Positions 52,235 to 60,215 of a stretch of DNA of 64,000 nucleotides are shown one piece after another. The stretch is taken from contig NZ_WIBJ01000033.1 of the NCBI RefSeq assembly GCF_009495755.1, positions 20,848-84,847 of the forward strand, in the 5' to 3' direction. Position numbers and translations under genes: made by a program. The notes beneath the pieces were generated by a model. It ran no database searches and had not been told where the DNA came from. It saw nothing but the letters and a program-made list of their open reading frames with translations. Source of the stretch: Flavobacterium sp. LMO8 (lineage in GTDB: Bacteria > Bacteroidota > Bacteroidia > Flavobacteriales > Flavobacteriaceae). Every line of letters begins with the position of its first letter. Position 1 is the first letter of the stretch.

Positions 52235-53596
52235 TTAAAAATGAATTACTTTATACACTTTGTTTTTACGTAAATAGCTTTGAATTATCGTTTTTACATC
52301 ACGATTGTTTTGCATTGGAATAATGATGTTTTTTAAAATTTCAATGTTACTTACTTGATAATTTAATTCATAAAAACAATAGCCTTTATAAATTCCATTT
52401 TCGATTAAAACAGCACTTCGTTCATCAAAAGTTCTACCCCGATCGATAATGACCATGTTGTTGTTTTCAAAAGAAGTTTCTTCAATAAATTCTTTTACTC
52501 TTTCGTTGTAGCTTTCTGGAGTTTCTTCGCCAATACAAGCACCATTACATTCTTTTATCTTGTGCTGAAAACAATCGTTTTTTGTGATGTACAAACCATT
52601 TATTTTCTGACACAAATTGTATTTTTCGGTAATTTTAAATAAGGCGTTTCTTCCTTCTTGTAATGTAGTAAAAGAGGTGATTTCTTTTTTACGACCATCT
52701 GCTTTTTCTACGTTTAAAGCCAAATAGCCTTCTTCATTTTTATGCATGTACAATGCATATTGAAAGATACTTTTGCGTTGTGCTCGGTTATAAATAGGTT
52801 TATTAATTTTGATTTCTTCACTTTCTTTTAAAAGTGAAATCAATTCGCTACCCGTTTCTTCAAAAGTAACTGCATACACATCGCGTTGTATTTTTTTGCT
52901 CTTGCTTGAAGTACCTGTGAAATGTTGGTTGACGCGTTTTTTGATGTTTTTACTTTTTCCTATATAAATCAAATCGCCTTTCTCATTGTGTATGTAGTAG
53001 ATTCCCGTTTTTGAAGGTAAATTTTCGACAATATCCAATAGTTTTGGAGAAATACCTGATTTGATTTCCGTTTTAATGAAACTTTTTACGATTTCTTTCT
53101 CAACGTCTTTTACCATCAACATTTTAAATAATTTCACTGTAGCCAAAGCATCACCACTCGCACGATGCCTGTCTGCCATAGGAATTCCTAAGGCACGAAC
53201 TAATTTTCCTAAACTATACGATTCTTGTTCTGGAATTAACTTTTTAGCTAATTCAACGGTACAAAGGGTTTGTTTTTTGAAATCGTAACCTAAACGTCTG
53301 AATTCAGTTTTTAAAATACGATAATCGAAAGATGCATTATGAGCTACGACAACGCAGCCTTCTGTAATTTCGATAATTCTTTTCGCTACTTCATAAAATT
53401 TTGGAGCACTTCGAAGCATGGCATTATTAATCCCAGTCAATTTCACCACAAAAGGTTGAATTGGCTTTTCAGGATTTACTAGGCTAATGAATTGATCGAT
53501 TACTTCATGACCATCAAATTTATAAATGGCGATTTCGGTAATTCCTTCTTCGTTGAATTGGCCTCCAGTGGTTTCTATGTCAATTATTGCGTACAA
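52235..53596 (-). CDS. DnaQ-type exonuclease fused to a GIY-YIG (UvrC-like) nuclease
   Basis: This 453-residue protein has an N-terminal DEDDh 3'-5' exonuclease (about 1-165). Its motifs are AIIDIETTG, VVAHNASFDYRIL and HRASGDALAT. A GIY-YIG domain (about 195-280) follows: TGIYYIHNEKGDLIYIGKSKNIKKRVNQH. The C-terminal part resembles UvrC linker sequence with CNGACIGEETPESYN. It probably acts in DNA repair as a Cho/UvrC-like nicking enzyme with proofreading activity. The fusion is known in Bacteroidota and Actinobacteria. Confidence 0.9.
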   Translation of the reverse strand: MYAIIDIETTGGQFNEEGITEIAIYKFDGHEVIDQFISLVNPEKPIQPFVVKLTGINNAMLRSAPKFYEVAKRIIEITEGCVVVAHNASFDYRILKTEFRRLGYDFKKQTLCTVELAKKLIPEQESYSLGKLVRALGIPMADRHRASGDALATVKLFKMLMVKDVEKEIVKSFIKTEIKSGISPKLLDIVENLPSKTGIYYIHNEKGDLIYIGKSKNIKKRVNQHFTGTSSKSKKIQRDVYAVTFEETGSELISLLKESEEIKINKPIYNRAQRKSIFQYALYMHKNEEGYLALNVEKADGRKKEITSFTTLQEGRNALFKITEKYNLCQKINGLYITKNDCFQHKIKECNGACIGEETPESYNERVKEFIEETSFENNNMVIIDRGRTFDERSAVLIENGIYKGYCFYELNYQVSNIEILKNIIIPMQNNRDVKTIIQSYLRKNKVYKVIHF

Positions 53597-53599
53597 AAA

Positions 53600-53630
53600 A
53601 AGTGATAAGTAATTAGTGAATAGTGATTAG
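53600..53630. repeat. AGTGATTAGT-type dispersed repeat
   Basis: AAGTGATAAGTAATTAGTG and following units fill most of the gap between yggS and the exonuclease gene. It is the same family as 56193-56245. Confidence 0.55.
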
Positions 53631-53652
53631 TCTTTTTTATGTCTATTTTCTT

Positions 53653-54318
53653 TTATCTGCTTCCAAAGATACTACTTCCAATTCGAACCATCGTACTTCC
53701 ACATGAAATTGCAAGTTGATAATCGCCCGACATGCCCATTGAAAGGGTTTCAAGTTTCAAGTTTGAAGTTTCAAGTTGGTTGTGTTTATCAAAAATCGTT
53801 TTCAGATGTTTGAATTCTTTTTCGATTTGGTTTTTATTTTCTGTGAACGTTGCCATTCCCATTAAACCTTCGATTCTGATGTTTTTAAAATTATCCTTGT
53901 CATGCTGAACTAGTTTCAGAATCTCTTCCAATTCTTGTTCGTCTAATCCAAATTTACTTTCTTCTTCTGCAATATAAATCTGTAACAAACAATCAATCAC
54001 ACGATTATTTTTAGCCGCTTGTTTGTTGATTTCTTGCAATAATTTCAAACTATCAACTCCGTGAATCAAACTCACATAAGGCGCCATGTATTTGACTTTG
54101 TTGGTTTGCACGTGACCAATCATGTGCCATTCGATGTCTTTTGGCATGACTTCCCATTTGTCGGTCATTTCTTGGATTTTGTTTTCTCCAAAAATGCGTT
54201 GCCCAGCATTGTAAGCTTCCATTAAATCGGCTACAGGTTTGGTTTTTGAAACCGCAACTAAGGTAACGTTATTGGGAAGTTGGGATTTTATGTTATTGAG
54301 GTTTTGTTGGATTGACAT
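53653..54318 (-). CDS. PLP homeostasis protein YggS/PROSC with two in-frame repeat insertions
   Basis: This 221-residue pyridoxal-phosphate-binding TIM-barrel protein keeps free PLP low. The PLP lysine is in VTLVAVSKTKPV (about residues 18-29). RIFGENKIQE and GMSGDYQLAISCGSTMVRIGSSIFG bind the phosphate. Two variable loops are made of dispersed repeats read in frame: EILKLVQHD (from 53899-53925) and QLETSNLKLET (from 53744-53777). Its start overlaps the end of the upstream gene by 26 bp. All catalytic motifs are intact, so the protein is probably functional. Confidence 0.92.
   Translation of the reverse strand: MSIQQNLNNIKSQLPNNVTLVAVSKTKPVADLMEAYNAGQRIFGENKIQEMTDKWEVMPKDIEWHMIGHVQTNKVKYMAPYVSLIHGVDSLKLLQEINKQAAKNNRVIDCLLQIYIAEEESKFGLDEQELEEILKLVQHDKDNFKNIRIEGLMGMATFTENKNQIEKEFKHLKTIFDKHNQLETSNLKLETLSMGMSGDYQLAISCGSTMVRIGSSIFGSR
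53744..53777. repeat. TTTCAAGTTTCAAG-type repeat inside yggS
   Basis: A run of TTTCAAG/TTTGAAG units, simple and partly palindromic, lies in the coding sequence and encodes QLETSNLKLET just before the conserved LSMGMSGDY motif. Confidence 0.65.
53899..53925. repeat. GTCATGCTGAAC-type palindromic repeat inside yggS
   Basis: This is a 27-bp copy of the intergenic repeat at 49658-49684 (25 of 27 identical). Read on the minus strand it encodes EILKLVQHD without breaking the frame. Confidence 0.7.
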
Positions 54319-54853
54319 TTTTCTCTATTAATGTTGATGAAATTTCGTTTATTTTTTCGTTAAGCCAAGATTCTACATCATCACAAAAAGTTAACTCAAT
54401 TTTAGGTTCTTTTTTCATTCTACTAGGACTAAAACTCTGATTTTTTACAAGTTTTGTTTTTCCTTTTTTATATATATCATTGACAATTATAAAAAATATT
54501 TTTTTTTCACGGAAATAAATGTCTACTTCTATTTCTTGTGAACTATTGTCTTCATATAAAATGTAATAATGATATTTTACTTTTTTTAAATTTTCTCTAT
54601 CATAAACTTCTATTTTTTTTGATATGTTTAGGTCATCAAAAAAGTAGTACTCAATTTCAAATCTTGATTTGCCTTTTATTTCAATAGAATCTAATTTGAA
54701 AATTTCAGGTTTTAAGTAGTTTTCAATTGTTTTTATTTCTGTAAATGTAGGAGATAATACGTTAGTGATACTATCAATTTTTTGCCAACTAATTTTATCT
54801 TCTTGCGAAAAACAAAAATTTACAAACAATAAGAGGAATATTATTTTTTTCAT
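54293..54853 (-). CDS. Secreted protein of unknown function
   Basis: This 186-residue protein has a signal peptide (MKKIIFLLLFVNFCFS, cut before QEDK). The mature part is highly charged with strands such as RFEIEYYFFDDLNISKKIEVYD and QEIEVDIYFREKKIFFIIV. The ATG at 54853 was chosen because the frame upstream of it translates a dispersed repeat. The family is not recognised. The 3' end overlaps the start of yggS by 26 bp. Confidence 0.65.
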   Translation of the reverse strand: MKKIIFLLLFVNFCFSQEDKISWQKIDSITNVLSPTFTEIKTIENYLKPEIFKLDSIEIKGKSRFEIEYYFFDDLNISKKIEVYDRENLKKVKYHYYILYEDNSSQEIEVDIYFREKKIFFIIVNDIYKKGKTKLVKNQSFSPSRMKKEPKIELTFCDDVESWLNEKINEISSTLIEKNVNPTKPQ

Positions 54854-54859
54854 TTTTAT

Positions 54860-54890
54860 GCGATTTCTCCTTTGTCGAAATGACAAAGTT
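54860..54890. repeat. TTTGTCGAAATGACAAAG-type palindromic repeat
   Basis: GCGATTTCTCCTTTGTCG followed by AAATGACAAAG has an internal palindrome (CTTTGTC / GACAAAG). It sits just before the start of the secreted-protein gene and would add a spurious LSFRQRRNRIK N-terminus if translated. Confidence 0.6.
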
Positions 54891-54904
54891 CTGTTCATTT
54901 TCTT

Positions 54905-54939
54905 TACTCCCAACTTCCATCTTCAAACTCCCAACTCTA
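54905..54939. repeat. CTCCCAACTTCCATC-type repeat at the DUF1015 3' end
   Basis: ACTCCCAACTTCCATC and CAAACTCCCAACTC units abut the DUF1015 stop codon. They match the repeat behind prmA (26893-26924). Confidence 0.6.
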
Positions 54940-56187
54940 TTAAAGCTCATACACCACCAAACCACTTCTAAACTTCGGTTCAATATAAGTTGATTTTGGC
55001 GGCATGATTAAATTGTTATCGGCTAATGCTTTGATTTCATTGATGTCGGAAGGGTAGAGGATGAAGCCTACTTCAAATTCGCCTTCGTCGATTAAATCTT
55101 TTATGGCTGAAATGGATTGTTTTCCCGGAATGTAATCAATTCGTTCGTCGTTACGTAAATCTTCGATGCCTAATAATGGGAAAAGGACTTTATCGTATAA
55201 AATTTGGGCATCTAAATTGTTTAAAATAGATTCACCTAATCTCGACTCCGCTCGATTTGACAATTCAGTGTTTTGTTGTTTGTAAAATAAAGCATAAAAA
55301 CTACCATCTAAGTACATACCAAATTCAAACTTATTTTGGGGTTTCCAAATTTCTTGGTCTTTTGCTTTAATGATGAAGTTTTTGGATAATTTTTTGATAA
55401 AATCATCTTTACTAAAACCATTCAAATCGCGAATTAATCGGTTGAATTCGTAGATTTTTACATTACTTTCGGCAATTAAGAAACTCATGAAATAATTCAG
55501 ATTTTCATTGCCCAAATGCTTGTCTTGTTCGTATAACAATTCCGCTGAAGCCGAACGATGATGTCCATCGGCAATATACAAATTCGGAATATTTTCAAAA
55601 TGTTCTTGCAACCAATCTACTTCAGATTGCGTATCAATTTTCCAAAGCGTGTGTTTTTCTTTATTGGTAGTCGAATATTCGTAAACAGGTTTACTCTTTT
55701 TTCGCAACGCAATAAAGGTATTGATTTCTACACTATCGGGATACGTAATTAAAACGGGTTCGGTATTAAAATTCGTTTGATGTAAATAATCTTTGAACAA
55801 TTCCACTCGGTATTGTAACGTATCTTCGTGTTTTTTAATCACATTATCTTGGTAATCTTTTACCGAAGTTCCGGCAATAATTCCACTAAATGTTTGTCCT
55901 TTTGACTGGATTTCATACAAGTAAAAAACAGGATGTTCTTCTTCAATTAGAATTTGGTCGTGTTTAAAATCTTGATATTTATTGGCAACGGCTTTAAAAC
56001 GCTTTTCTAACGACATTTTTTGCGCATTAGCATAAGCAGGATGAATCACATGCAAAAATGAATACGGATTAAAATTCAACCAAGCAGCAAGCTCAGCCGA
56101 ACTATAATCGTCGTACGTTCTGCAAGTAACTAAGGCAACTTTATCGGCTACCGGACGAACTGCTTTGAAAGGTTTTATTTTGGCCAT
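54940..56187 (-). CDS. DUF1015 family protein with an in-frame repeat
   Basis: This 415-residue cytosolic protein of the DUF1015 family begins IKPFKAVRPVADKVALVTCRTYDDYS. It contains WLNFNPYSFLHVIHP, LYIADGHHRSASAELLY (a ParB-like GxxRxxA-type loop) and LGIEDLRNDERIDYIPG. The family is found next to serine-biosynthesis genes in many bacteria; its activity is not established. The stretch LSNRAESRLGES (55238-55261 region) is encoded by a dispersed repeat and looks like an insertion between otherwise conserved segments. Confidence 0.9.
   Translation of the reverse strand: MAKIKPFKAVRPVADKVALVTCRTYDDYSSAELAAWLNFNPYSFLHVIHPAYANAQKMSLEKRFKAVANKYQDFKHDQILIEEEHPVFYLYEIQSKGQTFSGIIAGTSVKDYQDNVIKKHEDTLQYRVELFKDYLHQTNFNTEPVLITYPDSVEINTFIALRKKSKPVYEYSTTNKEKHTLWKIDTQSEVDWLQEHFENIPNLYIADGHHRSASAELLYEQDKHLGNENLNYFMSFLIAESNVKIYEFNRLIRDLNGFSKDDFIKKLSKNFIIKAKDQEIWKPQNKFEFGMYLDGSFYALFYKQQNTELSNRAESRLGESILNNLDAQILYDKVLFPLLGIEDLRNDERIDYIPGKQSISAIKDLIDEGEFEVGFILYPSDINEIKALADNNLIMPPKSTYIEPKFRSGLVVYEL
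55238..55261. repeat. TCTCGACTCCGCTCGA-type palindromic repeat inside DUF1015
   Basis: AATCTCGACTCCGCTCGATT has a TCGA...TCGA palindrome known to me from many intergenic copies in Flavobacterium genomes. Here it is read in frame as SNRAESRLGE. No second copy is in this window. Confidence 0.5.
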
Positions 56188-56192
56188 TTTTG

Positions 56193-56245
56193 AGTGATTA
56201 GTAATTAGTGATTAGTAACTAGCTATTCACTAATTACTAATCACT
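56193..56245. repeat. 19-bp perfect inverted repeat of the AGTGATTAGT family
   Basis: AGTGATTAGTAATTAGTGA (56193-56211) and its exact complement (56227-56245) fill the gap between the hbd-like gene and DUF1015. It can form a long hairpin. Related partial copies are at 39369-39404 and 53600-53630. Confidence 0.7.
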
Positions 56246-56252
56246 TTTCACT

Positions 56253-57143
56253 TTATTTAGAAAATTGTTTCGAAACTTTCTCTGCTTTTTTGCTTTCTGA
56301 GTAATCGTAGAAACCTTCTCCCGATTTAACTCCTAATTTTCCAGCCATTACCATATTTACTAATAACGGACATGGAGCGTATTTTGGGTTTTTGAATCCG
56401 TCGTACATTACGTTTAAGATAGACAAACAAACGTCTAATCCGATGAAGTCAGCTAATTGTAATGGTCCCATTGGGTGCGCCATTCCTAATTTCATTACGG
56501 TATCAATTTCTTGAACGCCAGCAACTCCGTTGTATAACGTTTCAATCGATTCGTTAATCATCGGCATTAAAATTCTGTTAGCTACGAAACCTGGATAATC
56601 GTTTACTTCTGTTGGAGTTTTTCCTAATTTAACTGATAAATCCATGATAATTTTAGTCACTTCATCAGAAGTAGAATAACCACGGATGATTTCAACTAAT
56701 TTCATAATTGGCACTGGATTCATAAAGTGCATTCCGATTACTCTTTCAGGATGAACAACTTGTGCTGCAATTTGCGTAATAGAAATTGAAGAAGTATTAG
56801 AAGCTAAAATTACGTTATGGTCACAAACATCACTCAATTGTTTAAAGATGTTCATTTTTAAAGTTACGTTTTCTGTAGCAGCTTCCACAACTAAATCACA
56901 ACCTACAACACCATCTTTGATGTCTGTGTAAGTAATAATATTTCCTATCGTTTTTATTTTATCATCTTCCGTAATAGTTCCTTTTGTAACCATACGATCA
57001 AGGTTTGCTGCAATAGTTGCCATTCCTTTTTCTAATGATTTGTCTGAAATATCGATTAATTTTACGGTAAATCCGCTTTGCGCGAAAGTATGAGCAATTC
57101 CGTTACCCATAGTTCCTGCTCCGATTACTGCGATTGTGTTCAT
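56253..57143 (-). CDS. 3-hydroxybutyryl-CoA dehydrogenase
   Basis: This 296-residue NAD-dependent enzyme interconverts 3-hydroxybutyryl-CoA and acetoacetyl-CoA. The NAD-binding motif VIGAGTMGNGIAHTFAQSG is at about residues 5-23. SNTSSISI, GMHFMNPVPIMKLVEII (catalytic His) and GFVANRILMPMINESI follow. The single-domain length fits the short-chain type (PaaH/Hbd) rather than a multifunctional FadB. It overlaps the upstream membrane protein gene by 4 bp (ATGA). Confidence 0.93.
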   Translation of the reverse strand: MNTIAVIGAGTMGNGIAHTFAQSGFTVKLIDISDKSLEKGMATIAANLDRMVTKGTITEDDKIKTIGNIITYTDIKDGVVGCDLVVEAATENVTLKMNIFKQLSDVCDHNVILASNTSSISITQIAAQVVHPERVIGMHFMNPVPIMKLVEIIRGYSTSDEVTKIIMDLSVKLGKTPTEVNDYPGFVANRILMPMINESIETLYNGVAGVQEIDTVMKLGMAHPMGPLQLADFIGLDVCLSILNVMYDGFKNPKYAPCPLLVNMVMAGKLGVKSGEGFYDYSESKKAEKVSKQFSK

Positions 57144-57538
57144 TTTGTTTTTTTAATTTTTGTATATGTTAAATAAATTATAGCTGATGTTATTAAAATT
57201 GTTTGGATAAATTTCCCTTCTGCATACGAAAAATAAGCAATGAAAAATAAGCCGAAATAACTTACCATATTTAAAAATTTTGATAAGTATACCAAAATAT
57301 TTTTAGCTGAATTAGGCAAATTATAGTTTATTGAGTCAATAATGTATTTTATAACTCCTAAAATCAAAAACAGTATAGAAACTAAAAATATTAGATTGAA
57401 AATGCTATTAACATCATTACTTGTATCGTTGTTAACTATGTTAAAAATATAGATAACAAAATAAGCTAAAACTATTAAATATAGTAAAGGTTTTAGTTTT
57501 TTCTCGATGAGTGTTATAATAAATTCTTTTCTAGTCAT
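57140..57538 (-). CDS. Four-span membrane protein of unknown function
   Basis: This 132-residue protein has spans at about 15-33, 45-65, 85-103 and 108-126 and basic ends. The family is not recognised. Its stop overlaps the start of the 3-hydroxybutyryl-CoA dehydrogenase gene by 4 bp, and its start lies 8 bp behind the Gfo/Idh gene, so the three form one operon. Confidence 0.68.
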   Translation of the reverse strand: MTRKEFIITLIEKKLKPLLYLIVLAYFVIYIFNIVNNDTSNDVNSIFNLIFLVSILFLILGVIKYIIDSINYNLPNSAKNILVYLSKFLNMVSYFGLFFIAYFSYAEGKFIQTILITSAIIYLTYTKIKKTK

Positions 57539-57546
57539 TTATGTTT

Positions 57547-58512
57547 CTATCTTTTCATACAATCAATAATCTGATACGCCACACGTAATGCTTCGGTTCC
57601 GTCTTCTAACGTTACGATTGGTGTGTTGTTGTTATTGATAGCATCTGCAAATGTTTCTAATTCATCTAAAATGGCATTGTTGGCATCTACATGTGGATTG
57701 TCAAAATAGATTTGTTTTTTTACGCCTTCTGCATTTTGTAAAATCATATCAAAATCACCTGGAACTTCTGGCGCATCTTGCATACGAACGATTTCACATA
57801 CTTTATCTAAATAGTCAACAGAGATATAAGCATCTTTTTGGAAGAAACGCGATTTGCGCATGTTTTTCATAGAAATACGGCTCGAAGTAATATTCGCGAC
57901 ACAACCGTTTTCGAATTCAATACGTGCATTTGAAATATCTGGAGAATCAGAAATTACAGCAACTCCGCTTGCATTTACTGATTTTACTTTCGATTTTACA
58001 ACGCTCAAAATAGCATCGATATCGTGAATCATCAAATCCAAAACCACAGGAACATCCGTTCCACGAGGATTGAATTCTGCCAAACGATGCGTTTCAATAA
58101 ACATTGGATTCTTGATTTTATCTTTCACAGCAGTAAACGCAGGATTGAAACGTTCTACATGTCCAACCTGACCTTTTACATTGTATTTATTAGCTAAAGC
58201 GATAATTTCTTCAGCTTCTGCTACGGTATTTGAAATTGGTTTTTCGATGAAAATATGCTTTCCAGCTTCGATAACTTGTTTCGCACAATCAAAATGTTGC
58301 ATGGTTGGCGTTACAATGTCTACTACATCTACGGCAGCGATTAATTCGGCAATAGAATCGAATTTTTTATAACCAAATTCGGCTGCTACTTTGTTGGCGT
58401 TTTCTTCAAAAGCATCGTAAAAGCCTACTAATTCATATTTCTCAGATTGATTTAATAATCTCAAATGTATTTTTCCAAGGTGACCAGCACCTAAAACTCC
58501 AACTTTAAGCAT
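57547..58512 (-). CDS. Gfo/Idh/MocA-family oxidoreductase
   Basis: This 321-residue NAD(P)-dependent oxidoreductase acts on a sugar or related substrate. The Rossmann motif GVLGAGHLGKIHLRLL is at about residues 5-20. The family signature FIEKPIS is at about 91-97, and a C-terminal beta-sheet domain follows with DLMIHDIDAIL (catalytic-site His). The substrate is unknown; relatives act on UDP-sugars for surface glycans. It is the first gene of an operon with 3-hydroxybutyryl-CoA dehydrogenase. Confidence 0.9.
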   Translation of the reverse strand: MLKVGVLGAGHLGKIHLRLLNQSEKYELVGFYDAFEENANKVAAEFGYKKFDSIAELIAAVDVVDIVTPTMQHFDCAKQVIEAGKHIFIEKPISNTVAEAEEIIALANKYNVKGQVGHVERFNPAFTAVKDKIKNPMFIETHRLAEFNPRGTDVPVVLDLMIHDIDAILSVVKSKVKSVNASGVAVISDSPDISNARIEFENGCVANITSSRISMKNMRKSRFFQKDAYISVDYLDKVCEIVRMQDAPEVPGDFDMILQNAEGVKKQIYFDNPHVDANNAILDELETFADAINNNNTPIVTLEDGTEALRVAYQIIDCMKR

Positions 58513-58573
58513 AAAAAAGTATTTTCAACAAAAATAGAAATTAATTGATAAATCTTAATTGATAATTGACAAT

Positions 58574-58602
58574 TTGTTTTCTATTTTTACAAAATAAATT
58601 CG
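58574..58602 (+). promoter_or_regulatory. Promoter of pcm
   Basis: TTG at 58574-58576 and TAAATTCG at 58595-58602 (one mismatch to TAnnTTTG), spaced 18 bp. The expected start is only a few bases before the TTG codon at 58611, which supports that codon as the translation start. Confidence 0.5.
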
Positions 58603-58610
58603 TACCCAAA

Positions 58611-59252
58611 TTGAAAGATACTAATAAGCATCAAGGACTTAGAAATCAGCTCGTAAAACAGTTGGAAGACAAAGGAATTACCGATAAAAACGTGTTAGCT
58701 GCTATTGGTAAAATTCCTCGTCATTTGTTTTTAGATTCTAGTTTTGAAGATTTTGCCTATCAAGACAAGGCATTTCCGATAGGAGCTGATCAAACTATTT
58801 CGCAACCTTATACTGTGGCTTTTCAATCGCAATTATTAGAAGTTGAAAAAGATCATAAAATATTAGAAATTGGAACCGGAAGCGGTTATCAAACTGCAGT
58901 TCTGTTTGCATTGGGCGCTAATGTGTTTTCAATAGAGCGTCAGAATCATTTGTTTAAGAAAACCTCTCTTTTGTTACCAAAATTAAATATTCGTCCTAAA
59001 AAGTTAATTTTTGGTGATGGTTACAAAGGATTGCCAGAATCGGCTCCATTTGATAGTATAGTTGTAACGGCTGGAGCACCATTTATTCCACAACCTTTGA
59101 TGGCACAATTAAAAGTAGGAGGAAGGTTAGTTATTCCAGTAGGAGAAAAAGAACAAATTATGACGTTGTTGATTCGTAAAAACGAAACGCAATTTGAGAA
59201 GCATGAATTTGGTGATTTTCGATTTGTACCGCTTTTGGAAAACAAAAATTAA
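58611..59252 (+). CDS. pcm: Protein-L-isoaspartate O-methyltransferase Pcm
   Basis: This 213-residue enzyme methylates isoaspartyl residues of damaged proteins. It has QTISQPYTVAFQSQLL, the SAM motif ILEIGTGSGYQTAVLFALG and VVTAGAPFIPQPLMAQLKVGGRLVIPVG. The start is taken as TTG at 58611 (reading MKDTNKHQG), because the promoter lies between this codon and an upstream in-frame TTG at 58566, and because the family starts here. No in-frame ATG is available. Its stop lies in a terminator shared with the opposing XRE gene. Confidence 0.9.
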   Translation: MKDTNKHQGLRNQLVKQLEDKGITDKNVLAAIGKIPRHLFLDSSFEDFAYQDKAFPIGADQTISQPYTVAFQSQLLEVEKDHKILEIGTGSGYQTAVLFALGANVFSIERQNHLFKKTSLLLPKLNIRPKKLIFGDGYKGLPESAPFDSIVVTAGAPFIPQPLMAQLKVGGRLVIPVGEKEQIMTLLIRKNETQFEKHEFGDFRFVPLLENKN

Positions 59253-59279
59253 TTAGCGAAGATTCGTTAATTTTTGTTT
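59240..59279. terminator. Bidirectional terminator shared by pcm and the XRE gene
   Basis: AAACAAAAATTAA (59240-59252) and TTAATTTTTGTTT (59267-59279) form a 13-bp stem. It includes the stop regions of both converging genes. Confidence 0.65.
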
Positions 59280-59615
59280 CAAAACTTCCAATTCGTCTAG
59301 TATGGAAGTGATTTCTTTTTCTTTAGATGAATTACCAACTTCGATGCCTTTTTCTTGAAGAATTTCTGTAATGGCTTGAATCGCAAATGGATTTAAATCG
59401 AAATTATGATCTAGTTTTACTTTGTACCAAGCTACTAATAAAGGCTTTAAATCGATTTCTAAAATTTGTGCTAGCGTTTGGATTTGTTTTTTTGTAGGAA
59501 TGCGAAATCCGTTTTCAAACTTACTAATTAGAGCTTGGTCAATTTTTGCTTGTTCCGCTAGCTTTCTTGTGGAAAGACCTTTTTCTATTCGAGCTTGTTT
59601 TAAAATTTCTTTCAT
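59253..59615 (-). CDS. XRE-family helix-turn-helix regulator
   Basis: This 120-residue protein has an N-terminal HTH_3 domain (about 1-60: ILKQARIEKGLSTRKLAEQAKIDQALISKFENGFRIP). It is followed by a helical part ending in a coiled-coil-like ILDELEVLKQKLTNL. It probably binds DNA as a dimer; the target is unknown. It lies 8 bp behind smpB on the same strand, so the two are probably cotranscribed. Confidence 0.87.
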   Translation of the reverse strand: MKEILKQARIEKGLSTRKLAEQAKIDQALISKFENGFRIPTKKQIQTLAQILEIDLKPLLVAWYKVKLDHNFDLNPFAIQAITEILQEKGIEVGNSSKEKEITSILDELEVLKQKLTNLR

Positions 59616-59623
59616 AAATATGA

Positions 59624-60076
59624 TTAGAAACTTTTCTTAATTCGGTCTAAATCGCGTTTGGTGTCTTGTTCTTTCAACGATTCGCGTTTATCGTAATTCT
59701 TTTTACCACGACATAAGGCAATATCTAATTTAGCCAATCCTTTTTCATTGGTAAACAAACGAAGTGGCACAATTGTCAACCCTTTGTTATCAGAATCTTT
59801 AAATAATTTCTTTAATTCTTTCTTGTTTAAAAGAAGTTTACGCTCGCTTTTCGTTTTATGATTGTAGTGTGTTCCGTATAAATATTCTTCGATGTGTGAG
59901 TTAATTACAAATAACTCACCATCATTAAATTCGCAAAAACTTTCAGTAATAGCAGCTTTCCCCAAACGAATCGATTTGATTTCGGTTCCGGTTAAAACGA
60001 TTCCAGCGGTGTATTTGTCTAAAATTTCGTAATCGAATTTAGCACGTTTATTAAGTATGTTAACGGTCTTTTGCAT
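59624..60076 (-). CDS. smpB: SsrA-binding protein SmpB
   Basis: This 150-residue protein binds the tRNA-like domain of tmRNA and brings it to stalled ribosomes. Visible parts are [34 protein letters not shown], the [13 protein letters not shown] strand region, [28 protein letters not shown] and the basic C-terminal tail. The matching tmRNA is in the same window at 14444-14841. The length is normal. Confidence 0.95.
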   Translation of the reverse strand: MQKTVNILNKRAKFDYEILDKYTAGIVLTGTEIKSIRLGKAAITESFCEFNDGELFVINSHIEEYLYGTHYNHKTKSERKLLLNKKELKKLFKDSDNKGLTIVPLRLFTNEKGLAKLDIALCRGKKNYDKRESLKEQDTKRDLDRIKKSF

Positions 60077-60182
60077 AAGGACTACAAATGTAAATCAAAA
60101 TTGTAGCATTTTAAAACGATAATGGCACATAAATAATTTTTAATCTATGATTTATATCAGTTTTTAGGTTTTTACATCTCAA

Positions 60183-60190
60183 TATCTTTG
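60183..60190 (+). promoter_or_regulatory. -7 element of the OmpW-like gene
   Basis: A perfect TATCTTTG box lies 25 bp before the ATG at 60216. A clear -33 TTG at the right distance was not found. Confidence 0.45.
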
Positions 60191-60215
60191 ACTTATAATT
60201 TAAAACTAATTAAAA

